Source: Paracholeplasma brassicae
Lineage (GTDB): Bacteria; Bacillota_I; Bacilli_A; Acholeplasmatales; UBA5453
Assembly: GCF_000967915.1 (NCBI RefSeq)
Contig: NC_022549.1
Location: 980,366 to 1,044,365 of the forward strand
Direction: 5' to 3'
Length of the DNA stretch: 64,000 nt
Of the stretch, positions 35,430-44,148 are shown one piece after another. Made by a program: the position numbers and the translations under genes. Positions within the stretch are counted from its first letter, which is position 1; each line of letters opens with the position of its first letter. The notes under the pieces are model-generated. The model made no database searches. It was not told the DNA's origin and saw nothing but the letters and a program-made list of their open reading frames with translations.

Positions 35430-36776
35430 TTATCTACCGTAGATTTCATCAAGTGATTGGATACCAGCCACTTTAACGAATGCGTGTGATGCTGGTGTAA
35501 CAAAGTCTGTTTCAACGACATCTGCTGTCGCTGGATTGTCACCCACACTTTCAGCAGTATAAACTAATTTTGATAGCGCCATGGATGCAATACCCCAACG
35601 TTTACCGTCTGAGAAATCAATTTCGCCACCCATTGGTACATCAATTGGACCAGCTTCCATTGCTTGAATGAATGTTTCAAACGTTAATTCGCCTTCAACT
35701 CTTTGAAGACCTGATAAGAATACGTTAGCGGCAACATAACCAGCCATCGCGAATGCGTTCGCTGCGTATTGTGCGTTACCTGAAGCGATCATTAAATTGG
35801 CAAAATCCCAATAAGATTGAGCAAAACCGGCAGTACCTTCTGGATCAACGATGTCAATCCATGCAGAACCATAAACATCAAAACCGTATTCTTGAACTGT
35901 AATGGTTGACGCATTTGTATTCACATAAGAGGTGATTACTGGTGTTTTACTACCTTGGTCATCTAATGCGATTAACGCTTCATTAAACGGTGCTTGGTTA
36001 CCAGCAACAATGATCACATCAGGGTTTTTAGCCATCATACTCTTAACCACTGATTCGGTTGTGTCCGTTAAGAATGACATAACGATTAAGTCATTTTCTC
36101 TCTTTTGATTCTTCGCTTCTTCAATGATACCAGCAGCAATTGACTTACCAGCATCATCATTTGTATAAAGGACACCAACCTTAGCATCGCTTGCTAATTT
36201 TTGATCGCCATTAGCACCGAATAATTTTTCATTGATTGCTCTAGCGTATGCGATACGTCCATCTGTCTTATAAATTGGTTGAACAGCGAAAATTGGGTTA
36301 CCTGGGGTGTCACCGAAATACAATTGGTTAATACCAGTAGCTGCGTAAACCATTGGAATGTGGTTTTCAAGTAAGTATGGCAAGGTTGCCCCAACGGTAC
36401 CTGTACCGACGTGGCCAACAAGTGCGAATACTTTATCTTCTTCGACTAGTTTTTTAACGTTAGTTTGACCAATTGAAGGGTCAGTTGCATCATCGTAAGT
36501 GATGTAATTAATCTTTTGAATCACATCTTCTCTAGCGTTGTATGCATCAAATACAGCTTTAATTGCCGCACTAAATGGCACACCGACTGCCCCGAAAACA
36601 CCAGTCTTTGAGGCTGTGTTTCCTACTTTAATTTCAGTGGCAGTGACGCCTTGAACTAAACCAGATGGTACAGCAGGCACATCTAATTCTTCAACATCAA
36701 GATTAGGTAGTGAAGTACCACATGCCGCTAACGTTAAAGTTAGCATAAAAACGAATACCAATACTAATTTTTTCAT
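35430..36776 (-). CDS. ABC transporter substrate-binding lipoprotein, LivJ/periplasmic-binding type I
   Basis: 448 residues. A lipoprotein signal peptide with lipobox (VFMLTLTLAACGTSLPN, Cys about residue 20) anchors it outside the membrane. The body is a type I periplasmic-binding fold of the LivJ/amide-binding family: ITYDDATDPSIGQTNVKKLV and ALVGHVGTGTVGATLPYL. The ATG at 36776 follows AAAGGAG; a longer frame to 36860 would overlap livF. The ligand in such systems can be branched-chain amino acids, amides or small carboxylates; context with thiolase and CoA-transferase makes an organic acid plausible. Confidence 0.93.
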   Translation of the reverse strand: MKKLVLVFVFMLTLTLAACGTSLPNLDVEELDVPAVPSGLVQGVTATEIKVGNTASKTGVFGAVGVPFSAAIKAVFDAYNAREDVIQKINYITYDDATDPSIGQTNVKKLVEEDKVFALVGHVGTGTVGATLPYLLENHIPMVYAATGINQLYFGDTPGNPIFAVQPIYKTDGRIAYARAINEKLFGANGDQKLASDAKVGVLYTNDDAGKSIAAGIIEEAKNQKRENDLIVMSFLTDTTESVVKSMMAKNPDVIIVAGNQAPFNEALIALDDQGSKTPVITSYVNTNASTITVQEYGFDVYGSAWIDIVDPEGTAGFAQSYWDFANLMIASGNAQYAANAFAMAGYVAANVFLSGLQRVEGELTFETFIQAMEAGPIDVPMGGEIDFSDGKRWGIASMALSKLVYTAESVGDNPATADVVETDFVTPASHAFVKVAGIQSLDEIYGR

Positions 36777-36834
36777 ATTTTTCTCCTTTATATTTTCCAA
36801 GTTTTTTTCTTGGATAGTTCCCTTTTTTAAATTT

Positions 36835-37605
36835 TTATTTCTTTTCACCAAGATAAGCATTGATTAGCTCATCGTTATTTAACAATGTAAGGGCTTTCCC
36901 TTCCATCTTTATTTTACCAAGTTCTAAGACATATGCATAGTCTGCAATTTTAAGTGTTTGATAGGCGTTTTGTTCAACAATTAATATTGACTTGCCTTCA
37001 TCTCTAATTTTCGAAATAATATTGAAAATATCTCTTACTATTAATGGCGCTAACCCTAAGGAGGGTTCATCAAGTAGTAAGAGCTCTGGATCGCCCATTA
37101 ACGCTCTGCCAATCGCAAGCATTTGTTGCTCACCACCTGAAAGTGTTGATGCCTGTTGTTTTTTTCTTTCTTTTAGAACTGGAAAGTAACCATAAACCAC
37201 ATCAAGTAATTGTGCAACTCTTTTTTTCTTAGACAGTTTGATTGTCGTTTTAACCCCATCAACCTCGACCTCTTTTTTAGTTGATTTGATCGAGTAAGCA
37301 CCGACTAATAAATTGTCCTCAACGGTTAACCCTCTTAAAATCATTCTTCCCTCAGGGGATTGCAACACTTGTTTTTGTGCAATCTTATATGGATCTTTAT
37401 TTTGAATAGCTTCGCCATTAAGTAAGATTTGTCCGGACTGTACCTTGACAGCGCCAGATATCGATTTAATTAAAGTGGTTTTCCCTGCACCATTGGCACC
37501 AAGTATCGCAACAATCGATCCTTTTTTAACTTCCATATTGATTTTTTTAATTGCTTTTACGATGCCATAATCAACCACTAAGTCTTTAATTTCTAGTGCA
37601 TTCAC
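36835..37605 (-). CDS. livF: Branched-chain-amino-acid-type ABC transporter ATP-binding protein LivF
   Basis: 256 residues. Walker A AILGANGAGKTTLIKSISG, Q-loop with LQSPEGRMILRGLTVEDNLL, signature STLSGGEQQMLAIGRALM and Walker B ELLLLDEPSLGLAPLIV. The PEGR and LSGGEQQMLAIGRAL sequences identify LivF rather than LivG. The start is placed at GTG 37605 (VNALEIKDL), with GGGAGG 8 nt upstream; a longer frame to 37671 would give an unusual N-terminus. It overlaps livG by 20 nt. A Lys-rich insert (about 110-135) is longer than in most LivF proteins. Confidence 0.94.
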   Translation of the reverse strand: MNALEIKDLVVDYGIVKAIKKINMEVKKGSIVAILGANGAGKTTLIKSISGAVKVQSGQILLNGEAIQNKDPYKIAQKQVLQSPEGRMILRGLTVEDNLLVGAYSIKSTKKEVEVDGVKTTIKLSKKKRVAQLLDVVYGYFPVLKERKKQQASTLSGGEQQMLAIGRALMGDPELLLLDEPSLGLAPLIVRDIFNIISKIRDEGKSILIVEQNAYQTLKIADYAYVLELGKIKMEGKALTLLNNDELINAYLGEKK

Positions 37606-38689
37606 GACATTCACCTCCCAAATAGGCCGTTTGAACTTGTTCATTGGACTGTATTTCTTTTGGTGTACCAACGGCTAAGCGTTGGCCAAATGACATGGCA
37701 CAAATTCGATCACAGATGTCCATGACTAACCCCATATCGTGTTCAACTAAAATGATGGTTACGTCGTATGTTTGACGAATTTCCTTGATTGTTTTTGCAA
37801 GTTCCATCGTTTCTTGATCATTTAGACCTGCGGCTGGTTCATCTAGAATAATCAATCTTGGGTTTGTCATCAAGACACGTGCAAGTTCAATTTTCTTAAG
37901 AATACCGTAGGGAAGCCCATAGGGGATTAAATCTTTATAGGCTAAGAGTTGAAGTGATTCTAGAATGGTTAATGCTTTTTCTCTTAATAGTCGTTCTTCT
38001 TTTTTCAATTTTGGTGTGTGAAACAATTGATCAAAGAATGACGCAGTAAAGAGAGAATGTGCACCAACGAGTAAATTATCTAAGATCGATAGTTCCCAAA
38101 CAAGTTCGACGTTTTGAAACGTACGAGCGATACCTAAGTCGATGATTTGATGGACTTTAAAATCATTTAGGTTATGAACATCACCAAACTTATCGGTGTA
38201 ATAGATGTTACCTTCGGTTGATTTGTAAAACTGTGTCATACAGTTAAACACCGTCGTTTTACCCGCACCGTTGGGTCCAATTAAACCAAATATTTCACCT
38301 TTTTTTACTGAAAAGCTTAAATCATCCACCGCTCTTAAACCACCAAACTTCATGGTTACGTGCGAAAGTGAAATCAAATGATGTTCGTCATTAACAGCCG
38401 TTTCTTTATCTTCAAACACCGAAAGTTCTTTTTGTAATTTTTCAATTTCTGTCAAACTAGTTTCGTTTTGAAGCTTTTCTTTGACTGCATTAATTCTTAA
38501 TAAGGTTTCTGATTGAATGTTTGACGATCGTTTGGTTGCTCTCTCGTCAAGTTGATTGATTCGATTTTTCAACCGATTGATTTTATTTGATTGGTCTTTT
38601 TCTTCTAATTCGTAAAACTTGATTTTCTTTTCAAGTCTTGCCATTCTTCTGGTATCTCTAGCAAGTATTTTTTCATTTAAATTCATCAT
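37586..38689 (-). CDS. livG: LivG-type ABC transporter ATP-binding protein with N-terminal coiled-coil extension
   Basis: 367 residues, against about 255 for ordinary LivG. Residues 1 to about 103 are a highly charged predicted coiled coil (MARLEKKIKFYELEEKDQSN, then EKLQKELSVFEDKE). The ATPase follows: Walker A IGPNGAGKTTVFNCM at about 137, TFQNVELVWELSILDNLLVG, a degenerate signature region (LPYGILKKIELARVL, not LSGGQ) and Walker B LIILDEPAAGLNDQE. The LivG-type sequence YGILKKIELARAL is normal for the subfamily. No internal ribosome-binding site suggests a shorter start, so the extension seems real. It overlaps livM by 4 nt. Confidence 0.92.
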   Translation of the reverse strand: MMNLNEKILARDTRRMARLEKKIKFYELEEKDQSNKINRLKNRINQLDERATKRSSNIQSETLLRINAVKEKLQNETSLTEIEKLQKELSVFEDKETAVNDEHHLISLSHVTMKFGGLRAVDDLSFSVKKGEIFGLIGPNGAGKTTVFNCMTQFYKSTEGNIYYTDKFGDVHNLNDFKVHQIIDLGIARTFQNVELVWELSILDNLLVGAHSLFTASFFDQLFHTPKLKKEERLLREKALTILESLQLLAYKDLIPYGLPYGILKKIELARVLMTNPRLIILDEPAAGLNDQETMELAKTIKEIRQTYDVTIILVEHDMGLVMDICDRICAMSFGQRLAVGTPKEIQSNEQVQTAYLGGECRECTRN

Positions 38690-39714
38690 GATTTTTTACC
38701 TGCCTGACGTTCTAATTTAATTTTCTTTAGTTTAAACTTGATTTGATTAATCAATCCAACCAAGCCATTTGGGTAGTACATGGTTACTAAAATAATGAGT
38801 AGTCCGCTAAAGACAAATGAAAGATTCGCCCATTTGGATTCTTTTAAGAAATCAATGCCTTTAAACACCATTAAATCAAGCCCAAATATCATGAAAGTCC
38901 CTAGTAATACACCCCAAATAGACTTCGCACCGCCAACAACGACTGCCGCAAGTATGTTTAACGAGATTGCAAGTCCCCAGGTTGAGCCCATCGAGAATCT
39001 AACATAACCCATGTAGAGGATCCCCCCAATAACGGCGTAAACGGTGGATACCACAAAGGCTAGTAAGCGATACTTGATCACGCTAATGCCCATGGCTTGC
39101 GCCGCAGAATCGTTATTTTTAATTGATAATAAGGCTCTACCCATGGGTGAATTGATTAGATTGTACGTTAGCAACATCGCAATCACTACCGAAACAATCA
39201 CCAAAATCAAGGTTTGATTTGAGTTTAGTGAGGTCCCAAACAGTTTGATTGCTGAGGAAGTCGTACCCGAGACACCACCGGTGTAATCATCAAAGTTTTT
39301 GAATAGTTCAATCATGATTTCTGAAAGACCTAAGGTGACAATCGCCAAATACATTCCTTCAATTCGAAGTGAGACAATCCCAAAAATCGATCCAACGAGT
39401 AATGCAATCACAATACCTAACACCAGTGTTAGAATAAACGGTAAGTTGAATTCATCAAGTGCGGCATAAGTAACAAACGTGCCTATCGCAATAAACGATG
39501 ACGTTCCTAAGGAAGCAAGTCCACCATAACCAATCAATAGTGCAAAGCCAAGCGCAACAATAAAGAAAATTAAGGTCTTAGCAAATGCATCTAAGATGGT
39601 GACACTAATAAAGCTTGAAAAAATCGGAATTAATAATAGTAAGAATCCAAACCCAATAAATTGATACAGTGGATTCTTCAGTTTTTGTTTTAAAATAGTC
39701 ATTATATTTTTCAT
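38686..39714 (-). CDS. livM: Branched-chain-amino-acid-type ABC transporter permease LivM
   Basis: 342 residues, about ten transmembrane helices. LIGYGGLASLGTSSFIAIGT and the permease loop RIEGMYLAIVTLGLSEIM, with RALLSIKNNDSAAQAMGISV, are the LivM hallmarks. It overlaps livG by 4 nt (ATGA) and follows livH by 2 nt, so all permease and ATPase genes are translationally coupled. C-terminus is Lys-rich and cytoplasmic. Confidence 0.95.
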   Translation of the reverse strand: MKNIMTILKQKLKNPLYQFIGFGFLLLLIPIFSSFISVTILDAFAKTLIFFIVALGFALLIGYGGLASLGTSSFIAIGTFVTYAALDEFNLPFILTLVLGIVIALLVGSIFGIVSLRIEGMYLAIVTLGLSEIMIELFKNFDDYTGGVSGTTSSAIKLFGTSLNSNQTLILVIVSVVIAMLLTYNLINSPMGRALLSIKNNDSAAQAMGISVIKYRLLAFVVSTVYAVIGGILYMGYVRFSMGSTWGLAISLNILAAVVVGGAKSIWGVLLGTFMIFGLDLMVFKGIDFLKESKWANLSFVFSGLLIILVTMYYPNGLVGLINQIKFKLKKIKLERQAGKKS

Positions 39715-39716
39715 AG

Positions 39717-40676
39717 TTACACCTTCTTCGCAATCTTCTTACCAAATAGACCTAGTGGTTTTACAAGGACGATGGCCATAATGGTTAGATAAAGTACTGT
39801 GGTTCCCCAAGGGTTAAAATAAACACCAAAGAGGTTATTCAGTACTGCAAATATCACAGCACCAATCACTGGACCATAAAACGTTGAAAACCCACCTAAG
39901 ATGGCAGAGAAAAAGGCTTGAACTTGAATTGATATCATGAAATAAGTCGTGACGTTACCAAACGTATTTTTACTGGATGAAATTAGGATTGCTGCAATTG
40001 CACCGAGGCCACCAGCAATCGCCCAACTCATTGCAGTAATAAATTTCGTGTTAACCCCCATCATACTTGCAACCTTTTCATTCGATGCGGTCGCACGTAC
40101 GCCGAGTCCCCATTTTGTAAATCGAAGCATCACAAATAAGATCGTTAGTAATGACGCACTTAGGAAAAATGAGATCATCGTGTGCAAACCAACACGGATA
40201 TTTATTTTGGCAAACAAATCGACAAAGAAATAAAAGAATGCCCCAACTCCTTCTCTTGATAGGTTCGATCCGATTCGAGGTAATGAACGATCAAGAATAC
40301 CAAACACGATTGGTAGTAACCCTGTAATGATTAAAACCACACCCATGGTAACGATTTGTTTTCCCACAGGACTGATGAACTTGGAGTTTCTAAAAATCAA
40401 CACATCAATTAGCATTGAGATAAAGAAACTCACAACGACCCCAGCTAAAATCGCAATTAAATATTGGAAAAACGTCGGGGTTGGAAGTAAGCCCGTTAAA
40501 TCTGGTGAGGGCATTAATAAGTAGGTAACAACAAATGCCGCAACCGTACCGACCATCCCTTGAGCAAAGTTGGTTGTAAATGAGGTTCTAAAGATTAAAA
40601 CGATTGCAAACGTTGCTAAGGCCAGTGGGGCACTTTGTAATATGCCCGAAATGACTATATCAATAAAAAACGCCAT
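39717..40676 (-). CDS. livH: Branched-chain-amino-acid-type ABC transporter permease LivH
   Basis: 319 residues, eight to nine transmembrane segments. FTTNFAQGMVGTVAAFVVT near the N-terminus, the permease-loop segment GVRATASNEKVASMMGVNTK, WAIAGGLGAIAAILI and AFFSAILGGFSTFYGPVIGA are typical of LivH. GGGGGTAAT precedes the ATG and lies within the end of the preceding KAS III-like gene (3-nt gap). Confidence 0.95.
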   Translation of the reverse strand: MAFFIDIVISGILQSAPLALATFAIVLIFRTSFTTNFAQGMVGTVAAFVVTYLLMPSPDLTGLLPTPTFFQYLIAILAGVVVSFFISMLIDVLIFRNSKFISPVGKQIVTMGVVLIITGLLPIVFGILDRSLPRIGSNLSREGVGAFFYFFVDLFAKINIRVGLHTMISFFLSASLLTILFVMLRFTKWGLGVRATASNEKVASMMGVNTKFITAMSWAIAGGLGAIAAILISSSKNTFGNVTTYFMISIQVQAFFSAILGGFSTFYGPVIGAVIFAVLNNLFGVYFNPWGTTVLYLTIMAIVLVKPLGLFGKKIAKKV

Positions 40677-40679
40677 AAA

Positions 40680-41711
40680 TTACCCCCATCTAACAATGTT
40701 AGCTGCCCATACATAACCGATCCCTGCCGCAAGCATACAAACAATGGTGCCTTCTTTAACTTGTTTGCTTTCTAATGCGAGGTGAAGGGATAAGATTTGG
40801 TCAATTTGTCCAATGTGCCCATAATTTTCTAAATAAATCGATTGTTCTTTTTTTAACCCCAAATCATTTAATAACGACACGTGACCAGAACGTTTCATGT
40901 GAAGGATTGCCAAAAAGCCATCATTACTAAATTCTTCTCTTGTGATTTGTGATTTTCTCAACGATTCGTTAATGCATTTATACCAGTTTGGCATGGATAC
41001 TTCATTCAAACGATTTTTCATCTTGATGGGATCCATTAAACGAAGCGACATTTTTGCTTCTTCGATGTTATCTTTTGTAATTGGGTTACAAATACCACCA
41101 ATCTCAACACCAGCCGTTCTGGCCAATGAACCATCACCGATGATGTGATGTCCGAGTAGCATGTTTTTGCCATAGTTTTTCTTTAAAATAATGGCACCAC
41201 CACCGGCAGCTAAATCATACATCATTGACATATTTTTATCTGAGTAATCAACAAAATCAAGATTACGATACCCACCAACGACCATGATGACGTGACATTC
41301 GTCATCGGCAATTAACATATCTTTCGCCATTTTTAATGCCGAAACGGTCGTGCAGCAACGGTTTTGAACATCAATCCCCCACGCATTTGTCGCACCAATG
41401 CGATCTTGAACGTATAAGGCTGATGTGGTTAGAGGGTATTCTTTCCATTCCTCTGTGACACATAAAATCACATCGATATCTTTTGGATTTATCCCTGTAT
41501 TCTTTATTGCGTCTAAGGCAGCAAGTGCCCCCATTTCTTGTGTACCATCGGTTTCCATTGAAGCTGGAATTACTTTTTCAACGATACCAAGTTTATCGAT
41601 GATTGCCTCTGTAGACCAAACACCATTTGTCTTTTCTGCGATTTCTTTAGCAGACATACGACCCTTTGGTAGATAAATCCCGGTACCGACAATCCCAACG
41701 TGTGTCTTCAT
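40680..41711 (-). CDS. 3-oxoacyl-ACP synthase III-like (thiolase superfamily) enzyme
   Basis: 343 residues. KAS III layout: N-terminus THVGIVGTGIYLPKGRMSA, likely nucleophile cysteine in WGIDVQNRCCTTVSALKMA, His in LHMKRSGHVSLLNDLG and Asn/His region in YLENYGHIGQIDQILSL. Differences from FabH (a double Cys and no classical ACP-binding arginine patch that I could identify) make a role other than fatty-acid initiation likely. Similar stand-alone proteins sit next to thiolases in acyl-CoA pathways. It lies between a FabG-like reductase and livH; substrate unknown. Confidence 0.85.
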   Translation of the reverse strand: MKTHVGIVGTGIYLPKGRMSAKEIAEKTNGVWSTEAIIDKLGIVEKVIPASMETDGTQEMGALAALDAIKNTGINPKDIDVILCVTEEWKEYPLTTSALYVQDRIGATNAWGIDVQNRCCTTVSALKMAKDMLIADDECHVIMVVGGYRNLDFVDYSDKNMSMMYDLAAGGGAIILKKNYGKNMLLGHHIIGDGSLARTAGVEIGGICNPITKDNIEEAKMSLRLMDPIKMKNRLNEVSMPNWYKCINESLRKSQITREEFSNDGFLAILHMKRSGHVSLLNDLGLKKEQSIYLENYGHIGQIDQILSLHLALESKQVKEGTIVCMLAAGIGYVWAANIVRWG

Positions 41712-41747
41712 AATTTACCTTCTTTCTATATTGCTAGCTTATTAGAG

Positions 41748-41766
41748 AAGCCAAACCGAGGTTTGG
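41748..41766 (-). other. Intercistronic hairpin between fabG-like and KAS III-like genes
   Basis: Short perfect stem GCCAAAC-CGAG-GTTTGGC without a T-tract on the minus strand. Possibly an mRNA processing or stability element. Confidence 0.45.
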
Positions 41767-41777
41767 CAACTTTTATT

Positions 41778-42497
41778 TTATAAGCGCATACCGCCATTCA
41801 CACTGATGGTTTGACCTGTGATATAGGAGGCGTCATCGGATGCTAAGAATAATGCAACTTTAGCCACTTCCTCAGGTTGTCCAAGTCTTCCAAGCATTGT
41901 AAGCTTAGCAAAACCATCAAGAAGTTCCTGTGGCACTGTTTTTAAAATGTCTGTCATGACATAGCCAGGCGCAATCGCGTTGACACGCACTTGAGCACCC
42001 TTTCTTGCGAATTCTTTAGCCCAAGTCATGGTTAAACCAATAACACCTGCTTTGGTTGCGGCATAGTTAGCTTGACCAATGTTGCCAAATAAGCCAACAA
42101 CACTTGATATATTAATGATTGATCCACTTCCCTGTGCTTCCATTTTTGGACCAACGTAACGTGTTAGATTAAACACGCCTTTAAGATTTACATTGATCAC
42201 TGCATCCCACTGTTCATCAGTCATTTTACGTGTCATTGCATCTTTTGTAATACCTGCGTTGTTAACTAAAATATCGATTTTTCCAAATTTACTGATAATT
42301 TCATCAAAGAATGCTTTGCAACCCTCTGAATCAGTTACATTTAGTTTATAGCCATGTACATTTTTTTCTTCATATGCCATGTCACCCATATCTGCTGCAA
42401 TCACAATTGCGCCTTCTTTAGCAAAGGCTTTGGCAATTTCCATGCCAATCCCTTTAGCTCCACCGGTAACAACAGCTACTTTATTTTCTAATTTCAT
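41778..42497 (-). CDS. fabG: FabG/PhaB-type 3-oxoacyl reductase (short-chain dehydrogenase)
   Basis: 239 residues, classical SDR. NADP(H)-binding motif VVTGGAKGIGMEIAKAFA, NNAGITKDAMTRKMTDEQWD, catalytic Ser in GSIINISSVVGLFGNIGQAN and Tyr-Lys in NYAATKAGVIGL. The TKDAMTRKMTDEQW segment is shared by FabG and acetoacetyl-CoA reductase (PhaB). Its position directly after an acetyl-CoA acetyltransferase favours reduction of acetoacetyl-CoA or a related 3-oxoacyl-CoA, though a fatty-acid FabG role is possible. Confidence 0.92.
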   Translation of the reverse strand: MKLENKVAVVTGGAKGIGMEIAKAFAKEGAIVIAADMGDMAYEEKNVHGYKLNVTDSEGCKAFFDEIISKFGKIDILVNNAGITKDAMTRKMTDEQWDAVINVNLKGVFNLTRYVGPKMEAQGSGSIINISSVVGLFGNIGQANYAATKAGVIGLTMTWAKEFARKGAQVRVNAIAPGYVMTDILKTVPQELLDGFAKLTMLGRLGQPEEVAKVALFLASDDASYITGQTISVNGGMRL

Positions 42498-42499
42498 GT

Positions 42500-43714
42500 T
42501 TATTCTCCTCTTTTAATTATGAGCGCTGTCCCCATGCCGCCGCCAATACAAAGGCTAGCGAGGCCATAAGTCAGACTTCTTTTTTTCATTTCATGCACCA
42601 ACGTAACAATAATACGGTTACCAGAAACACCAACAGGGTGTCCTAGTGCAATTGCCCCACCATTCACATTGGTCTTTTGCATAAATGTTTCTTTATCGAC
42701 GTGGTGTTCAGCAATCACTTCTTCAATCACACCTAAACTTTGTGAAGCGAATGCTTCATTAAGTTCAACTAAATCAATTTGACTTAGTTTTAAATTCGCA
42801 TGATTAAGCGCATGTTTCACTGCTGGAACTGGACCTAAGCCCATCACATTTGGATCAACACCTGCTTGTCCAATGCCTACGACCTCAGCAATCACCGTCA
42901 AATTATGTGCTTTAACCGCTGATTCGCTTGCTAATATCACAAAGCTTGCACCATCATTAATTCCAGAGGATGAACCGGCAGTCACAAGACCGTCTGATTT
43001 AAACGCTGGACGAAGTTTTGTCATCTTTTCTAAACTTGTCTGACGGTTTGGGTATTCGTCTTGATCAAATATTATTGTTTCTTTTCTTGTTTTAATCTCG
43101 ATTGGAACAATTTCATCTTTGAAACGACCTTCGTCTACCGCTTTGATTGCCTTTTGTTGACTTTCGTAAGCAAATTGATCGAGTGCTTCTCTTGAAAGAC
43201 CATGTTTAGACGCAATATTTTCAGCAGTGATGCCCATATGCATGCCTTCAGTAAACGAGTCATGAAGCGCATCCTTTAAGATTGAATCCTTCATTTCCAA
43301 GTTCCCCATCTTATTACCACTGCGTATTTTAGCATCGACAATATACGGTGCATAGCTCATGGATTCAACCCCACCAGCAACAACCAAATTAGACATACCT
43401 GCTTTTATACTCACGTATGCGTTCATCACGGTCTTCATACCACTACCACAGACCATATTGACAGTGTAGGCTGGCACTTCTTGAGGTACACCTGATTTGA
43501 TCGCAATTTGTCTAGCAACGTTTTGTCCTAAACCGGCTTGGATCACATTACCAACAATCACTTCATCGATTTGATCTCTTGGTATCTTAGACTCGATGAA
43601 AAGCTGTTTTAACACTTGCACACCGATTTCCGCCGGGTGTAAATCCTTTAACGTACCAAGAAAACTGCCGATTGGACTTCTCTTTGCACCTACAATATAT
43701 ACTTTATTACTCAT
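42500..43714 (-). CDS. Acetyl-CoA acetyltransferase (thiolase)
   Basis: 404 residues. Condenses two acetyl-CoA to acetoacetyl-CoA or the reverse. Catalytic Cys in PAYTVNMVCGSGMKTVM near residue 90, His in NVNGGAIALGHPVGVSGNR and the second Cys in GLASLCIGGGMGTAL are all present. Length is normal for the AtoB/ThlA class. It is the first gene of the operon, with CAGGAGGAG before the ATG, a consensus promoter and a palindrome in the leader. Confidence 0.95.
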   Translation of the reverse strand: MSNKVYIVGAKRSPIGSFLGTLKDLHPAEIGVQVLKQLFIESKIPRDQIDEVIVGNVIQAGLGQNVARQIAIKSGVPQEVPAYTVNMVCGSGMKTVMNAYVSIKAGMSNLVVAGGVESMSYAPYIVDAKIRSGNKMGNLEMKDSILKDALHDSFTEGMHMGITAENIASKHGLSREALDQFAYESQQKAIKAVDEGRFKDEIVPIEIKTRKETIIFDQDEYPNRQTSLEKMTKLRPAFKSDGLVTAGSSSGINDGASFVILASESAVKAHNLTVIAEVVGIGQAGVDPNVMGLGPVPAVKHALNHANLKLSQIDLVELNEAFASQSLGVIEEVIAEHHVDKETFMQKTNVNGGAIALGHPVGVSGNRIIVTLVHEMKKRSLTYGLASLCIGGGMGTALIIKRGE

Positions 43715-43750
43715 TGGCTCCTCCTGTTTCTTAAATCGTCAATGATTTTC

Positions 43751-43766
43751 ATGAATAAAAATTCAT
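43751..43766. promoter_or_regulatory. Candidate operator palindrome of the thiolase operon
   Basis: Perfect 16-bp palindrome-like inverted repeat ATGAAT-AAAA-ATTCAT, about 12 nt downstream of the -10 box and so near +5 to +20 of the transcript: a typical repressor roadblock position. The cognate regulator is not in the window. Confidence 0.5.
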
Positions 43767-43777
43767 ATCACATTTTC

Positions 43778-43806
43778 ATTTTAAATTAATATAAACAAGA
43801 TGTCAA
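43778..43806 (-). promoter_or_regulatory. Thiolase-FabG-Liv operon promoter
   Basis: Minus-strand TTGACA (43801-43806), 17-nt spacer and TAAAAT (43778-43783), close to consensus. The segment TGTAAGCGCTTGACA (43801-43815) overlaps the -35 and resembles a CcpA cre site, but carries one extra base relative to TGTAAGCGCTTACA. Confidence 0.8.
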
Positions 43807-43867
43807 GCGCTTACATAATTATATTTTAAAAAAGAGGTAAGAACTTCAAAATAATATGAGAAATCAT

Positions 43868-43904
43868 AAGAAAAAAAGATTGCACGTAAGATGCAATCTT
43901 TTTA
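43868..43904. terminator. Terminator between the Msr unit and the thiolase operon
   Basis: AAAAAGATTGCA / TGCAATCTTTTT hairpin with a short loop, T-rich on both sides. Confidence 0.8.
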
Positions 43905-44148
43905 GTTCTTATATTTTTGTTTTCAAAATGTCGCTTTATCGCCATTTTAAAGAGTTTAATATGATTAAATAGACAGATAAATACGCACCTATAGGTGAGC
44001 TGTCAATTGAATGAAAATACTATCATAAAAGCCGTTTAGTTGATATCTATCGTTTTATAAGGAATTCACAGGACTTTACTATGAAAATTAACATGAAAAT
44101 ACATTCATATATCAAATAATATTTTATACGCGTTTGAAAGCCTTTTTA
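43905..44148. other. AT-rich intergenic stretch without recognisable gene
   Basis: No reading frame of useful length. The only striking element is a perfect 12-bp palindrome CACCTATAGGTG at 43986-43997. The rest of the gap (43715-43904) holds the promoter, operator and terminator listed separately. Confidence 0.6.

Noticed and set aside
40680-43714. An OleABCD-type long-chain olefin pathway (KAS-like OleA, hydrolase OleB, reductase OleD)
   Set aside because: No OleC-type acyl-AMP ligase is present, the reductase is a FabG-type SDR, and a thiolase and CoA-transferase are not part of that pathway.
43801-43815. A canonical CcpA cre site at the thiolase promoter
   Set aside because: TGTAAGCGCTTGACA has one extra base in the right half compared with the consensus, so I list it only as cre-like.
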